From Treponema sp. UBA4307 (lineage in GTDB: Bacteria; Spirochaetota; Spirochaetia; Treponematales; Treponemataceae): a DNA stretch of 64,000 bases. The stretch's first letter is position 1. Each line of letters opens with the position of its first letter. The position numbers and the translations under genes were made by a program. Below the pieces are notes generated by a model. The model had not been told where the DNA came from and did no database searches. It was given only the letters and a program-made list of their open reading frames with translations. The stretch covers positions 33,759 through 97,758 of the forward strand of contig DGUP01000046.1 in assembly GCA_002394685.1 (NCBI GenBank), given 5' to 3'. Shown one piece after another: positions 32,610 to 42,154 of this stretch.

Positions 32610-33980
32610 GTGAACGTAACCAAAGAAATCACACGTATTGAAAATTCTGCTGTTAAGTTAACAGCAACAGTAGCAAAGGACGATGTTGCTCAGAACTACA
32701 AGGAAACTCTTGCAAAATATGCAAAAAACATTCAGATTCCTGGTTTTAGACGCGGTCATGTTCCAACTCATATTCTTGAACAGAAGTACGGTGAATCACT
32801 TAAGGCTGAAATCTTCGGTGACTTAATTGACAAAACATTAAACGACATTCTTCAGGGCGATGATGCTAAGGATTTCCGCCCTCTTCCATATTCACAGCCA
32901 AGACTTGAAGGAGACAAGCTTCCTGATTTAGACTTGAATAAGGATTTAACATTTACAGTTGTTTATGATGTTTTCCCAAAAGTTGAAGTAAAGAATTTCT
33001 CTGGAATCAACGTAAAGGAAGCTCAGGTTTCTGTAGGCGACAAAGAAATTCAGGATGAACTTAAGAGCATTCAGGAAAGAAATGCTGCTGTTCTTGACAA
33101 GAATGACGGTGACCCAGTAGAAAAGGACAACATTGTTACAATCAATTACAAGGAACTTAATGAAGACGGTTCAGTTGTAGACGGCTCAGAAAGACAGGAT
33201 TATGTATTCACAGTAGGATCTGGTGAAAACTATTATAAGATTGATGATGATATCCTTGGCATGAAGAAAGGCGAAACTAAGGAAATCACAAAGAAATATG
33301 ATGCAAAGAACGATAACGAAGAACTTGCAGGAAAGACTGTAAAGCTCAGCGTAACAGTTACAGCAATCAAGGTTAGAAACCTTCCAGCTCTTGATGACGA
33401 TTTAGCACAGGATGTAAGCGAAAAGTACAAGACTCTTGATGACCTCAAGGCTGATATTAAGAAGAATCTTGAAGCTGCAAAAGACCGCAGAATCAAGGAA
33501 CTTAAGAATAACTCACTCCTTGAACAGCTTGTAGAAAAGAATCCTTTTGATCTTCCAAAATCAATGATTCAGGCAGAACTTGACAGCCGCTGGAATATGA
33601 TGGCACAGCAGTTCCAGACAACTCCAGAACAGCTTGACAAGATGATTCTTGCTTCTGGTCAGACTCGTGAATCTATGCTTAAGCAGTGGACAGGCGACAG
33701 TGAAAAGATGCTTAAGAGCAGAATCATTGTTGATACCCTTCTTCGCGAAAGAAATATTTCTGTAACACCTGAAGAAATCGAAGCAGAATATGCAAAGATT
33801 GCTGAACAGAATGGTATTACAGTTGATGAAGTAAAGGATCACTATAAAGATGCCCGCGCTAAGGAATACCTTATTGACGATACTAAGGAAAACAAGCTCT
33901 ACGACCAGCTTTATTCTGAAGTAAAGGTTTCTAAGGGCGACAAGATGTCTTTCGCTGATCTTTTTAAGAACGAAAGATAA
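32610..33980 (+). CDS. tig: Trigger factor
   Basis: A 456-residue ribosome-associated chaperone and prolyl isomerase. The N-terminal ribosome-binding loop appears as PGFRRGHVP, matching the GFRxGxxP signature. The FKBP-type PPIase domain covers about residues 155-245 (DNIVTINYKELNEDGSVVDG, then ILGMKKGETKEI). The helical C-terminal chaperone domain follows (ELKNNSLLEQLVEKNPFDLP). The start is GTG... no: the codon at 32610 is GTG, preceded by AAGGGGACACTAAA. It heads the classic tig-clpP-clpX order, with a long hairpin before clpP. Confidence 0.95.
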   Translation: MNVTKEITRIENSAVKLTATVAKDDVAQNYKETLAKYAKNIQIPGFRRGHVPTHILEQKYGESLKAEIFGDLIDKTLNDILQGDDAKDFRPLPYSQPRLEGDKLPDLDLNKDLTFTVVYDVFPKVEVKNFSGINVKEAQVSVGDKEIQDELKSIQERNAAVLDKNDGDPVEKDNIVTINYKELNEDGSVVDGSERQDYVFTVGSGENYYKIDDDILGMKKGETKEITKKYDAKNDNEELAGKTVKLSVTVTAIKVRNLPALDDDLAQDVSEKYKTLDDLKADIKKNLEAAKDRRIKELKNNSLLEQLVEKNPFDLPKSMIQAELDSRWNMMAQQFQTTPEQLDKMILASGQTRESMLKQWTGDSEKMLKSRIIVDTLLRERNISVTPEEIEAEYAKIAEQNGITVDEVKDHYKDARAKEYLIDDTKENKLYDQLYSEVKVSKGDKMSFADLFKNER

Positions 33981-34012
33981 AAATAAGGCCTTTTCAAGGG
34001 TCTGAATATACC

Positions 34013-34099
34013 AAAAGGGAATCAATAATGGATTTAGTTTAATTAATTTATTTAAATTAATAAATTAATTGAGATTCCATTGTCGGATTCCCTTTTTTT
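34013..34099 (+). terminator. Long hairpin between tig and clpP, terminator or attenuator
   Basis: AAAAGGGAATC (34013-34023) pairs with GATTCCCTTTT (34086-34096), AATGGA (34027) with TCCATT (34076), and AATTAATTTATT (34041-34052) with AATAAATTAATT (34059-34070). This gives an ~84-nt three-tier stem followed by T's. clpP begins 40 bp later, so read-through or a nearby promoter must feed clpP-clpX. Confidence 0.75.
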
Positions 34100-34139
34100 G
34101 TCTATATTCAATAGAATGATTATTAAAGGGGTAAAGAAT

Positions 34140-34769
34140 ATGATGATTGAAAAAATGAATTCTCTGGTTCCTACTGTAATTGAAAGAAGTGGAAACGGCG
34201 AAAGAGCTTATGACCTGTATTCACGTCTTTTGAAAGACAGAATTATTTTTATTGATGGTGAAATCAGGGATGAAACAGCAGACTTAATTGTTGCACAGAT
34301 TCTTTATCTGGAGAGTGAAAACCCAGAAAAGGACATTAACATTTATATTAACTCACCTGGTGGTGTTGTAACTGCAGGCCTTGCCATTTACGATACCATG
34401 CAGTATGTAAAGTGTGATATTCAGACAATCTGTATGGGACAGGCTGCATCTATGGCTGCTATTCTTCTTGCTGGAGGAACAGTTGGAAAAAGATACGCTC
34501 TGCCTTCAAGCCGCGTTATGATTCATCAGGTAAGAGGCGGTATGGAAGGTCAGGAAAGTGATATCCAGATTCAGGCAAAAGAAATGATCAGACTTAAGAA
34601 ACTTAGTACAAAGTATCTTTCTGAAAAAACCGGCAAACCTGTAGAAGAAATTGCTAAGGATATGGAAAGAGATTTTTATATGTCTGCAGAAGAAGCAAAG
34701 GCTTATGGAATCGTAGACCATATCATGGAAAGCCCTAAAAAGGGACTTGATCCTAAAAATAAAAAATAA
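34140..34769 (+). CDS. clpP: ATP-dependent Clp protease proteolytic subunit ClpP
   Basis: A 209-residue serine peptidase. The catalytic triad is visible: Ser in GQAASMAAILLAGG, His in MIHQVRGG and Asp in the C-terminal GIVDHI region. IYINSPGGVVTAGLAIYD is the oxyanion-forming strand. ClpP forms the 14-subunit chamber that works with ClpX, encoded 33 bp downstream. The start is ATG at 34140 with AAAGGGG about 8 nt upstream; a further ATG follows at 34143. An open frame from 34080 would begin inside the upstream hairpin and is rejected. Confidence 0.96.
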   Translation: MMIEKMNSLVPTVIERSGNGERAYDLYSRLLKDRIIFIDGEIRDETADLIVAQILYLESENPEKDINIYINSPGGVVTAGLAIYDTMQYVKCDIQTICMGQAASMAAILLAGGTVGKRYALPSSRVMIHQVRGGMEGQESDIQIQAKEMIRLKKLSTKYLSEKTGKPVEEIAKDMERDFYMSAEEAKAYGIVDHIMESPKKGLDPKNKK

Positions 34770-34802
34770 ATATACAAGTTATTCTTTTGAAGGAGCTTAA
34801 TA

Positions 34803-36065
34803 ATGGCTAGATTTGGAAAAAATGATATACAATACTGTTCTTTCTGTGGTGAGGCATCAAGTGCAACAAGGAGAATAATCCGCTCACCAACTCAGGATAT
34901 TTATATCTGTGAACATTGTATTGCTGCCTGCCAGTCTGTTCTTAATGACGAACCTCATGAAGTTGCGCCGGTACAAATGGACAACATTCCTACTCCAAAG
35001 GAATTTAAAAACTATCTTGATCAGTACGTTATTGGTCAGGATATGGCAAAAAAGGTACTTTCTGTTGCAGTTTACAATCACTACAAACAGCTTTCAATGT
35101 CAAAAGCTGAACAGAAGGCAACTGGTGTAACCCTTGAAAAATCAAATGTACTTCTCTTAGGACCAACAGGAAGCGGTAAAACTCTCCTTGCAAAAACACT
35201 TGCTGACAAACTTAAGGTTCCTTTTGCCATTGCAGATGCTACAACACTTACTGAAGCAGGTTATGTAGGTGAAGACGTAGAAAATGTTCTTCTTAAGCTT
35301 ATTAATGCTGCAAATGGTGATGTTTCTGCCGCTGAAAGAGGAATTATTTTTATTGATGAAATTGATAAGATCGGCCGCAAAAGTGAAAACACTTCCATAA
35401 CAAGAGATGTATCAGGTGAAGGTGTACAGCAGGCTCTTCTTAAAATTCTCGAAGGAACTCACGCTTCTGTTCCACCTCAGGGAGGAAGAAAGCACCCTAA
35501 TCAGGAAATGATTGATATTGACACAACAAATATCCTCTTTATTTGTGGAGGTGCTTTCATTGGTCTGGATAAAATCATTGAGCAGAGAGTATCATCTTCT
35601 GCAATTGGTTTTGGAGCTACAGGAACAAATCTTTCTGAAGATGAAAGAATGGAACTTCTCAACCAGGTTACTCCGGATGATCTTGTTAAGTTTGGTCTTA
35701 TTCCAGAACTTATTGGTCGTCTTCCTATTACCTGCGCACTTAAGAAACTTACAAATGAAGATTTAAGGCGCATCCTTACAGAACCAAAGAATTCAATTGT
35801 AAAACAATTTATCACCAGCTTTAAGATTGATAATGTTGATCTTTCCTTTGATCAGGAAGCAATTGAAGAAATTGCAGATATCGCAATTAAGAATAAAACA
35901 GGAGCACGTGGATTAAGGGCAATTGTAGAAAAGGTTCTTCTTGATATAATGTACGAAATTCCAAGTATTCCAGGGGCAAAGAAACTTACTATTACGAAAG
36001 AAATCGTTGAAAAAAAGAAGCTTATTGACCCGGCAAAACTTCTTACTGACGAAAAAACTGCTTAA
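34803..36065 (+). CDS. clpX: ATP-dependent Clp protease ATP-binding subunit ClpX
   Basis: A 420-residue AAA+ unfoldase. The N-terminal C4 zinc-binding domain has CSFCGEA and YICEHCIAAC. Walker A is GPTGSGKTLLAKTLA and Walker B IIFIDEIDKIG. The GYVG pore loop appears as GYVGEDVENVL, and the C-terminal D2 segment ends in NKTGARGLRAIVEKVLLD. It recognises and unfolds substrates for ClpP. It follows clpP by 33 bp with AAGGAGC upstream, one operon. It is convergent with the glycosyltransferase gene across a shared terminator. Confidence 0.97.
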   Translation: MARFGKNDIQYCSFCGEASSATRRIIRSPTQDIYICEHCIAACQSVLNDEPHEVAPVQMDNIPTPKEFKNYLDQYVIGQDMAKKVLSVAVYNHYKQLSMSKAEQKATGVTLEKSNVLLLGPTGSGKTLLAKTLADKLKVPFAIADATTLTEAGYVGEDVENVLLKLINAANGDVSAAERGIIFIDEIDKIGRKSENTSITRDVSGEGVQQALLKILEGTHASVPPQGGRKHPNQEMIDIDTTNILFICGGAFIGLDKIIEQRVSSSAIGFGATGTNLSEDERMELLNQVTPDDLVKFGLIPELIGRLPITCALKKLTNEDLRRILTEPKNSIVKQFITSFKIDNVDLSFDQEAIEEIADIAIKNKTGARGLRAIVEKVLLDIMYEIPSIPGAKKLTITKEIVEKKKLIDPAKLLTDEKTA

Positions 36066-36073
36066 TCATAAAT

Positions 36074-36144
36074 AAAAAAGCAGGCTGCATTACTTAAAGC
36101 GTTACAAAATCTAAACACTTTAAGACTGCACCTGCTTTTTTTTT
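36074..36144. terminator. Bidirectional terminator between clpX and the glycosyltransferase gene
   Basis: AAAAAAGCAGG pairs with CCTGCTTTTTT. Inside it TGCA/TGCA and CTTAAAG/CTTTAAG continue the stem. T runs flank it on both strands. Confidence 0.8.
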
Positions 36145-36152
36145 AATCTTTT

Positions 36153-37268
36153 TTAACGGCCTAAATCCTGAATAATCTTAATGGTCTCTGAAGCGCATTT
36201 TTCCCATGAAAAATCTTTAGAACGGAGAATTGCCTTTTTATTCAAACTCTGTCGTAAATCTGTATCAGTAATAATTTTTTCAATACATTCTGCCATCTGG
36301 TCTACATCATCACTGTTAAAATAAAGTGCACTGTCGCCTGCAACTTCTTCAAATGCACCTTTATTTGAGCAAGCGACCGGTACTCCAGTAGCAAGAGCCT
36401 CAAGCACAGAAAGCCCTGATCCATCATCCACACAAGGAGTAATGCAGGCATCAGCATTTCTGTATAATTCAGCAAAACTTTCGTGAGGAAAATAGCCTGT
36501 CAGAAAAATATCAGAAGCCAGAGGGGAACTGAAAGCAGCTTTATGTACTTCATCACTATATGGACCATCTGCTCCAGCAAGGACAAGTCTGTGAGGCAGG
36601 CCTGTATTCTGCTTAAACTTAGTAAAAGCCTGAATCAGTTCTACATGCTTTTTGTCACTATTTTCCATTTTACCTGCATAAATAATGTAAGGTCTTTTTA
36701 TGGCAAAAGGTTTTATTTCCAGAATTTCAGGAGCTTCAATCAAGGACTGACTTGGATAAAAAAGAGAATGATCTACACCAGAATAAACTACTTCAATACG
36801 AGGACATTTACAGCCTATCTCAAGTAAATCTTTTTTTACACATTCGCTTGAAACAATAATGCAGTCAACTTTAGAAAGTCCCTTTTTAATCTGTCTGTTA
36901 ATCCAGCTATCTCCATTCTTAATACGATTTGAAATAATGTCATTTACGATAGCAACACTTTTTGTCTTAAAGGATACAGGAAGCATTTTTGTAGCTGCAG
37001 TATAAATCACAACGGAATATCCGTTTTTTCTGGCGAATTTATTTGCTCTGTAATGATGCCAGTATCTTTCGGCAGCAAGGCTGTCTGGAATGTTTAATGG
37101 GTTATAACTGGTATTTTCAAACTGATAGGTAAAACGGTCCATTTCAGGCCCGAATAAGTCATACTCTACATTTTCTATTTCAGGTAAATTCTGCAGAATT
37201 GACAGAAGGTAGGAACCAAGTCCTGATCTTCCATGTATGCAACCAAATGTATCGATTCCAATCTTCAT
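36153..37268 (-). CDS. Glycosyltransferase, family 4 (GT-B fold)
   Basis: A 371-residue retaining GT-B glycosyltransferase. The N-terminal acceptor domain begins MKIGIDTFGCIHGRSGLGSY with a glycine-rich loop. The C-terminal domain has YIIYAGKMENSDKKHVELIQAF, IFLTGYFPHESFAELYRNA and the nucleotide-sugar motif CVDDGSGLSVLEALATGVPV, where GSGLSVLEA stands for the EX7E-type region. Cytoplasmic; probably adds a sugar to a glycolipid, capsule or protein, but the donor and acceptor cannot be told. It is a lone gene divergent from the helicase, with a short (47 bp) AT-rich promoter region between. Confidence 0.88.
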   Translation of the reverse strand: MKIGIDTFGCIHGRSGLGSYLLSILQNLPEIENVEYDLFGPEMDRFTYQFENTSYNPLNIPDSLAAERYWHHYRANKFARKNGYSVVIYTAATKMLPVSFKTKSVAIVNDIISNRIKNGDSWINRQIKKGLSKVDCIIVSSECVKKDLLEIGCKCPRIEVVYSGVDHSLFYPSQSLIEAPEILEIKPFAIKRPYIIYAGKMENSDKKHVELIQAFTKFKQNTGLPHRLVLAGADGPYSDEVHKAAFSSPLASDIFLTGYFPHESFAELYRNADACITPCVDDGSGLSVLEALATGVPVACSNKGAFEEVAGDSALYFNSDDVDQMAECIEKIITDTDLRQSLNKKAILRSKDFSWEKCASETIKIIQDLGR

Positions 37269-37315
37269 TCTATTACTATATCACATTTTATATAAAATAT
37301 GCTATAGTTGAGCCT

Positions 37316-38533
37316 ATGAGTGAAACCTTTGAAAAACTAGGCATCGGGAATGAACTGATTGCCAGATTACAGCAGTTATCTATAACAAAACCTACCAATG
37401 TACAGGAAAAAGTAATTCCTCTGATTCTGGAAAACAAAAACATCCTCTTCCAGAGCGAAACAGGAACAGGCAAAACTTTTGCATATTTATTGCCACTGGT
37501 GCAGCGCTTTAGTGAAGATTTCAAGGAACCAAACGGTAAAGTTAAATTAATAATAGCAAGTCCAACTTACGAGCTTGCCTCCCAGATAAAAAGTCAGCTT
37601 AAAATCATTTCTGACGTTAAATCCATACTTCTTATAGGCTCTTCTCCCCTTAACCGGCAGATTGAACAGCTTAAAGAAAAACCTCAGGTGGTAATTGGAA
37701 GTCCTCAGCGCATTCTGGAACTGATTCATTTAAAAAAACTTAAAATTGATCAGGTTCAGACACTTGTTCTTGATGAAACAGACAGGCTTCTGGCAAAAGA
37801 GTTAAGGGAGTCTACAGAAGGACTGATGGAAAGGCTTTCCTATAAAGTTGAATTGATTGGAAATTCTGCCACTGTAAATGCATATACTCAGAAAGCTCTT
37901 CAGCAGGCCAGACTGGAAGCGGCGGAAACAGAAGCAAAGGAAAATCATCTTGAAGAAAACTTTAAGGAATACATTGATAATACAGCCATGGAACTGATTC
38001 TTCTCCCACCGGAGGATATTCTCAGGAAAAGAATCTGCCATCAGGCACTCTTTGCTGAAAGAAGAGAAAAAATTGACATTTTACGAAGTTATATTCATGC
38101 GGTTAATCCGGATAAAATGATTGTCTTTACATCAAGAAGTGATCAAATTCAAAATATAACCAGCAAACTCAGGTATAAAAAAATCAACTGTGAAGGATTA
38201 AGTGCAAAAAGTGATAAAAAGGAGAGAAAATCCATCATAGACAGATTCAGAAGCGGAAAAACTCAGATTTTAATAACAACTGACCTGGTTGCAAGAGGAC
38301 TGGATATTAATAACATTACCCATGTTGTCCAGCTGGATTTTAACGAAAACGAAGACTTTTTTATCCATAGAGCCGGTCGTACAGCCAGAGCAGGAAAAAG
38401 CGGAATCAATATGGTTATTGGAGACCAGATTGAACTGGAAAAATATGCCCGTCTGGAAAAAAAATTAGGAATCACGGTTTATCCAAAAATACTTTATAAG
38501 GGTAAAATTGCAGCCCCTGATGAAGGAGAATAA
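37316..38533 (+). CDS. DEAD-box-type RNA helicase with DETD motif
   Basis: A 405-residue superfamily 2 helicase. The Q motif is KPTNVQEKVIPLI, motif I SETGTGKTFAYLLPL, motif Ia SPTYELASQ, motif II LDETDRLL (DETD instead of DEAD), motif III GNSATV, motif V ARGLDI and motif VI HRAGRTARAG. A helical insertion of about 45 residues rich in Glu/Lys follows motif III (ARLEAAETEAKENHLEENF). The C-terminus is short, with no RNA-binding extension. Predicted cytoplasmic RNA remodelling. The start is the ATG at 37316, since upstream in-frame codons overlap the divergent gene and encode no conserved sequence. The ribosome site is weak. Confidence 0.9.
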   Translation: MSETFEKLGIGNELIARLQQLSITKPTNVQEKVIPLILENKNILFQSETGTGKTFAYLLPLVQRFSEDFKEPNGKVKLIIASPTYELASQIKSQLKIISDVKSILLIGSSPLNRQIEQLKEKPQVVIGSPQRILELIHLKKLKIDQVQTLVLDETDRLLAKELRESTEGLMERLSYKVELIGNSATVNAYTQKALQQARLEAAETEAKENHLEENFKEYIDNTAMELILLPPEDILRKRICHQALFAERREKIDILRSYIHAVNPDKMIVFTSRSDQIQNITSKLRYKKINCEGLSAKSDKKERKSIIDRFRSGKTQILITTDLVARGLDINNITHVVQLDFNENEDFFIHRAGRTARAGKSGINMVIGDQIELEKYARLEKKLGITVYPKILYKGKIAAPDEGE

Positions 38534-38537
38534 TAAT

Positions 38538-39038
38538 ATGAATTCCTTTACAAATTTTATTTTATCCCGGCCGGAGTTAACTTCCCTTGTAATTTTTCTC
38601 CTTTTTGCCATACCGGTTTCAATTTTTGACCTGAAAACAGGAAAAATTCCGGATATTTTAACTCTTTTCGGTACTTTGATTTTGCTTTTATACCACTTCG
38701 CAGTAAACAGAAAAGAAGCTCTCATTTACATTATGTCAGCCCTTCTTGCCTTTTTGCTTCTCCTGGCAATCAGATACTCAACGAAAAAGGGTTTGGGCTG
38801 GGGTGATATTAAATTTGGAGCAGTATGCGGAGCGTATGCAGGTCCAATTGCAGTATTCGGTGGTTTTATTCTGGCAGCATTCTTTGGGGGAATTTATTTT
38901 TTCATACAGAAAAGAGCAAAGAACTGGAAAAAAGATAAAGCCTTTCCTTTTGCACCATTTCTGGCCCTTGGCACCCTATTCTCTACCCTTCCTGCCATAA
39001 TTTCTGCAATCATGAAGATTAAGGAAACCTATTGTTAA
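38538..39038 (+). CDS. Minimal A24-family prepilin peptidase
   Basis: A 166-residue integral membrane protein of about five helices with the two aspartate motifs of type 4 prepilin peptidases: FDLKTGKIPD after the first helix and GWGDIKFG before the third. The N-terminal methylase/zinc region of PilD-type enzymes is absent, as in TadV/CpaA or archaeal FlaK-like peptidases. It would cleave prepilin-like leader peptides in the inner membrane. No pilin, pilus ATPase or secretion gene is nearby, so its substrate is unknown. AAGGAGAAT overlaps the helicase end, and the ATG is 5 bp after that stop. Confidence 0.88.
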   Translation: MNSFTNFILSRPELTSLVIFLLFAIPVSIFDLKTGKIPDILTLFGTLILLLYHFAVNRKEALIYIMSALLAFLLLLAIRYSTKKGLGWGDIKFGAVCGAYAGPIAVFGGFILAAFFGGIYFFIQKRAKNWKKDKAFPFAPFLALGTLFSTLPAIISAIMKIKETYC

Positions 39039-39092
39039 AGGAAAACCTTTTTACTATAATAGATAGACTTCATTATTTAGAGGGGATTCCAA

Positions 39093-42000
39093 TTGTTCTT
39101 AAAAAGTCTTGAAATATACGGCTTTAAATCTTTCGCTGACCGTACCCGCATTAATTTTGCAGACGGAATTACAGCGCTTTTAGGACCAAACGGCTGTGGT
39201 AAAAGTAATGTAGTCGATGCCATTAAGTGGGTATTGGCTGAAAATAAATCTAAAAATCTTCGCGCAGAATCAATGGAAGATGTAATCTTTAACGGTACTG
39301 AAACCCGTCCATCTCTTTCTGTTGCAGAAGTAACGCTGACTATAGCAAACGACAATGGACTTCTCCCTGTAGAAGATACAGAAATTGCCATAAAGCGCCG
39401 TCTCTATCGTTCCGGTGAAAATGAATATTTCATCAATGACCGTCAGGCAAAAGCTACTGAAATCAGAAAACTCTTTATGGATACTGGAGTTGGTAAAGCT
39501 GCCTACTCGGTAATGGAACAGGGTAAAATCGATCAGGTTCTTTCATCAAAACCTGAAGACCGCCGTTACCTTTTTGAAGAAGCCGCTGGTATTTCCAGAA
39601 GTAAGGCTGAAGTTCAGGAAGCAGAACGGGAACTTGAAAGAACAAGGGCAAATCTTGCTCAGCTTGATTACGGTCTTGCTGAAACAAAGCGTACTTATGA
39701 AACTCTGAAAATCCAGGCAGATAAAACTGCAAAATACAGAAAACTTCAGGATGATCTTTTTAATCTTGAACTTGATATTCAGCTTTTAAGACTGAAGGAT
39801 TACACTCAGGAAAAAGCCCGCCGTGAAGAAAATAAGCGTAATGCAGAAGAAAAGCGGGATACAATCATCAAGGAACTTAATGCCGTTTATGCAGAAATTT
39901 CTGAAAATGCAGAAAAAATCCGTCAGTTAAATACTGAACTTAACACAAAGCAGATAGAACTGACAGATACCCACACAAAGCAGCGGGGTAAAAAAGATCT
40001 TGTTGATACTCACAAAAGACGCCATATTGAAATAAAAGAAAGTATTGCACAGATTGAGAACAGAATTAAAAGCACTAAGGAAAAGATTGACTCTTATAAC
40101 GATGAAATCGATGAAAAAAATTCTGAACTCTACAATATCAATAAGCAGCTTGAAGACTTAAAAAAGAATATTCAGACATTTATTGAAAATATTCAGAATG
40201 CAAGCCTTAAGATTGAAGAAAACCAGAAACAGATCTCTGTTAATTCAGGAAAAATCCGCAATCTGGAAGAAGAAAGGGAACATTTACAGGAAGCTCTTGA
40301 AGCAATTACAGAAGACATTGTAACTGAACTTGATGCAAAGCTTAAGGATGCAGGTTATTCAAGCAGTGCCAATAAGAAGGCAAAGGAAGAACTGAATACA
40401 CAGCTTGAAAAGCTTAAGATTTTCTCTAGAGGAAGAGCAAATATTTTTTCTGACTTTGCTTCTCTTCCTTCTCATACAGATAAGGATTCAAAGCAGTTTG
40501 CAAATGATGCAGTTTCTGCATTTAATGATATGCTTTCAATGCTTGACGGTTTAACAAAGGCAATTGATCAGTATTCGAAAACATCACCTCAGTTCATTGA
40601 TGAATTTCTTTCTCCTGAGGGAATTATTACTAAGAAACGCAGCATCGACAGCCAGATTCAGAAGAATATTGCCCAGGTTCATGACTATCAGGATCAGAAT
40701 GAAAACCTTAACAAGGAAAACCGTGAACTTGAAGAAACAACAGGAAAGCTTAAGGAAACGCTGTCAGAACTTCATACAACGGAAGCCAGACTTTCCCAGC
40801 AGATTGTTAACAGTCAGCAGCAAATTTCTTCAACAAAGCGATATCTTGCTGAAGAAGAAAATCGTCTGAGGGAACAGGAAACAGAACTTGATAATGTAAA
40901 TCATCAGGCAGAAACTCTTACAGATACAATTAACGAACTGGAAGAAGAAATTGCAGAACTGGAACAGAAAGGCCGCTCTATTCTGGATGAGATTGACAGT
41001 CTTAATAAACAGATAAGTGACTGCAATACCAGTGACCAGGGCAAAAAGAGCTTTATCGAAAAGAAATCTGCAGAAAGGGATAAATACCAGGAGATTCTTG
41101 AAAGAACTTCTGTTCAGCTGGGTCAAAGCGAAACTGAAATTGCAAACGTTAAGAACAATTTCCAGGAAAAATATTCCAGGGATCTGCTTGAATTTGAAGA
41201 AAGGATGTACACAATTAAGGAAAGTACTCCAAAACTCAAGGAAAAACTTGCTGCAGTAAGACAGAAAGTTCAGGAACTGGGTACTGTCAATCCAATGGCC
41301 ATTGAGGACTTTGACGAAGCAAAGGAACGCTATGAAAAGCTTCAGGCAAACTACAGTGATACCCAGAAGGCCCTGGATAACCTTATTCGTGTAAGTGAAG
41401 AAATCAGGACAAAGAGTTCTGAAATGTTCCTTGAAACTTATAACAAGATCCGCCGTAACTTCCACAATATGTTCCGAAGAATGATGAACGGTGGAAAAGC
41501 AGAGCTTCGTCTTGTAGATCCTACAAATGTACTTACAAGCGGTATTGATATTTTTGCTCAGCCGCCTGGAAAAAAACTTGTAAACATTTCACTTCTTTCC
41601 GGTGGTGAAAAGACAATGACAGCGGTTGCCCTTCTCTTTGCAACATATCAGGTTCGCCCTAGTCCATTCTGTCTTCTGGACGAAATTGATGCAGCACTTG
41701 ATGACAAGAACGTTTCAAGTTTCGTAAATACATTAAGGGCATTTGAAAAAGTTTCTCAATATATAGTTATTACCCACAACAAGAAGACTGTAACAGGTGC
41801 TTCTACAATGCTGGGTGTTTCTATGATGGAATCAGGTGTTACAAAAGTTATTCAGATTAAGCTTGATGATGAAACAATGAATGGGAGCATCACTTTTGAT
41901 GATCAGAAGGATTTCGTTGAAGAAGATGTTCCTGATGAGGAAGGAATTGTCATTCCGCCAAGACCTCCTCGCAGGGAACACAATCCAGATGGAAGCCTGA

Positions 42001-42137
42001 AAATCACTGAAAATCAAAGTGATGAATCTGAAGAAAAGAATGATGACCTGCCTTCAACAGACAAGGAATCAGTTGAAGCTGAAACTTCTGAAGAAAATAC
42101 TGAAAATGCAGAGTCAGCAGAAAATCAGAAGGAATAG
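39093..42137 (+). CDS. smc: Chromosome segregation protein SMC, atypical hinge
   Basis: A 1014-residue SMC ATPase, about 150 residues shorter than usual. The head halves are canonical: N-terminal FKSFADRT and Walker A GPNGCGKS (31-38), and C-terminal signature LLSGGEK (834-840) with Walker B LLDEIDAALD (D863, E864). Coiled coil covers about 165-400 and 515-780. Where the globular hinge should lie (about 402-515) I see a helical, Ser/Lys-rich stretch with none of the conserved hinge glycines. The last ~70 residues are an acidic, disordered-looking tail. TTG start at 39093 preceded by GAGGGG. It compacts DNA with ScpA/B, which are not encoded here. Confidence 0.92.
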   Translation: MFLKSLEIYGFKSFADRTRINFADGITALLGPNGCGKSNVVDAIKWVLAENKSKNLRAESMEDVIFNGTETRPSLSVAEVTLTIANDNGLLPVEDTEIAIKRRLYRSGENEYFINDRQAKATEIRKLFMDTGVGKAAYSVMEQGKIDQVLSSKPEDRRYLFEEAAGISRSKAEVQEAERELERTRANLAQLDYGLAETKRTYETLKIQADKTAKYRKLQDDLFNLELDIQLLRLKDYTQEKARREENKRNAEEKRDTIIKELNAVYAEISENAEKIRQLNTELNTKQIELTDTHTKQRGKKDLVDTHKRRHIEIKESIAQIENRIKSTKEKIDSYNDEIDEKNSELYNINKQLEDLKKNIQTFIENIQNASLKIEENQKQISVNSGKIRNLEEEREHLQEALEAITEDIVTELDAKLKDAGYSSSANKKAKEELNTQLEKLKIFSRGRANIFSDFASLPSHTDKDSKQFANDAVSAFNDMLSMLDGLTKAIDQYSKTSPQFIDEFLSPEGIITKKRSIDSQIQKNIAQVHDYQDQNENLNKENRELEETTGKLKETLSELHTTEARLSQQIVNSQQQISSTKRYLAEEENRLREQETELDNVNHQAETLTDTINELEEEIAELEQKGRSILDEIDSLNKQISDCNTSDQGKKSFIEKKSAERDKYQEILERTSVQLGQSETEIANVKNNFQEKYSRDLLEFEERMYTIKESTPKLKEKLAAVRQKVQELGTVNPMAIEDFDEAKERYEKLQANYSDTQKALDNLIRVSEEIRTKSSEMFLETYNKIRRNFHNMFRRMMNGGKAELRLVDPTNVLTSGIDIFAQPPGKKLVNISLLSGGEKTMTAVALLFATYQVRPSPFCLLDEIDAALDDKNVSSFVNTLRAFEKVSQYIVITHNKKTVTGASTMLGVSMMESGVTKVIQIKLDDETMNGSITFDDQKDFVEEDVPDEEGIVIPPRPPRREHNPDGSLKITENQSDESEEKNDDLPSTDKESVEAETSEENTENAESAENQKE

Positions 42138-42154
42138 AAACCGGCTATAGGTAA

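Noticed and set aside
33561..34025. A 154-codon minus-strand frame
   Set aside because: It is antisense to tig, with low-complexity hydrophobic composition and no start signal.
40830..41465. A 211-codon frame on the minus strand
   Set aside because: It is antisense to the coiled coil of smc, where repetitive Glu/Lys codons keep the opposite strand open. The product is Phe/Cys-rich and without a ribosome site.
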